In this document: in pieces, positions 63,908-64,000 of the stretch
How the letters are laid out: each line of letters begins with the position of its first letter
Numbering within the stretch: position 1 is the stretch's first letter
Source: Paracoccus laeviglucosivorans
Lineage (GTDB): Bacteria; Pseudomonadota; Alphaproteobacteria; Rhodobacterales; Rhodobacteraceae
Direction: 5' to 3'
DNA: 64,000 nucleotides
NCBI RefSeq assembly: GCF_900182695.1
Contig: NZ_FXTK01000008.1
Span: 81,026-145,025 of the forward strand
The notes under the pieces: generated by a model
Seen by the model: the letters and a program-made list of their open reading frames with translations, nothing else
Told to the model about the DNA's origin: nothing
The model's database searches: none
Position numbers and translations under genes: made by a program

Positions 63908-64000
63908 ATGTCATCCTCGAACGCAAGCGAAATCTCCGACCTTTTCATTCTTGGCGGCGGTATCAACGGTTGCGGGATCGCGCGGGATGCGGTGGGGCGT
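63908..64000 (+). CDS. glpD: Glycerol-3-phosphate dehydrogenase, N-terminal fragment (cut by window edge)
   Basis: Only the first 31 residues are inside the window. After a short Ser-rich leader they read DLFILGGGINGCGIARDAVGR, the FAD-binding start typical of aerobic GlpD, which oxidises glycerol-3-phosphate to dihydroxyacetone phosphate at the inner membrane. No stop codon is reached. The upstream tandem AAACGAA repeats fit a GlpR-regulated gene. Confidence 0.8.
   Translation, partial: MSSSNASEISDLFILGGGINGCGIARDAVGR

Noticed and set aside
1..64000. tRNA, rRNA, CRISPR arrays, transposases, phage genes, plasmid origins
   Set aside because: None could be recognised by reading; base composition and gene families look uniformly core-chromosomal.

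Overview
The window looks like ordinary core chromosome of a high-GC alphaproteobacterium of the order Rhodobacterales, most like Paracoccus/Rhodobacter. The basis is gene content and order: a 1-Cys peroxiredoxin, a Rhodobacter-type porin, a DUF3576-leuS-lptE-holA run, divergent regB and regA-hvrA, a dapB-tsaE-murU-addB-addA-trxA run, an sqdBDC sulfolipid operon, and a complete nepR-ecfG/phyR general-stress locus. No species can be named from sequence reading alone. Coding density is high, and many neighbours overlap by 4 bases (ATGA, GTGA or TTGA). I saw no tRNA, rRNA, CRISPR array, phage, transposase or insertion sequence.

Layout. 1-2.6 kb: the 5' part of an aldehyde dehydrogenase gene cut by the window edge, a peroxiredoxin and a DXD glycosyltransferase, with a 355-base gap holding two small palindromes. 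2.7-10.6 kb, minus strand: pnp, a Tat-signal malate:quinone oxidoreductase, rpsO, a membrane-anchored RTX-repeat protein, a DUF1643 protein coupled to a YggS-type PLP protein, and a porin. 11-16.8 kb, plus strand: DUF3576 lipoprotein, leuS, lptE, holA and a flavoprotein. 16.8-25.6 kb: a GST, two MFS carriers, three glycosyltransferases (GT2, GT4 and a GT29/sialyltransferase-like protein), asd and a DUF4139 protein.

25.6-41 kb: a nucleosidase, a PAS protein without a kinase domain, the RegB/RegA redox pair with HvrA, an HD hydrolase, secB, fxsA, a Tim44-domain protein, an Smr protein, a 58-residue membrane protein, hslUV with a REP-like element between them, an unrecognised gene, trxA and addA. 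40.6-50 kb: addB, murU, a TsaE-AmgK fusion, dapB, then rbfA, a phosphodiester-glycosidase-like gene and truB, a methyltransferase and an MBL-fold protein. 50.3-55.7 kb: eight nearly contiguous minus-strand genes (sqdB, sqdD, sqdC, msrC, two GFA-type proteins, a LysE exporter, rluA), divergent from a four-cysteine Rrf2 regulator. 56.4-64 kb: aroE-coaE-dnaQ, a YihY membrane protein, an EEP-family hydrolase, an HWE/HisKA_2 kinase, ecfG, nepR, phyR and the first codons of glpD.

Functional themes: (i) redox and stress control (RegBA-HvrA; PhyR-NepR-EcfG with a linked kinase); (ii) envelope building (glycosyltransferases, sulfolipid synthesis, LptE, porin, MurNAc recycling); (iii) genome and protein upkeep (AddAB, Pol III delta and epsilon, HslUV, SecB). 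The best candidates for something under-described are the long sulfolipid/thiol-repair operon facing an Rrf2 regulator, the exported Mqo placed between rpsO and pnp, the GT29-like gene, and the TsaE-AmgK fusion. None is a clearly new system on sequence alone.
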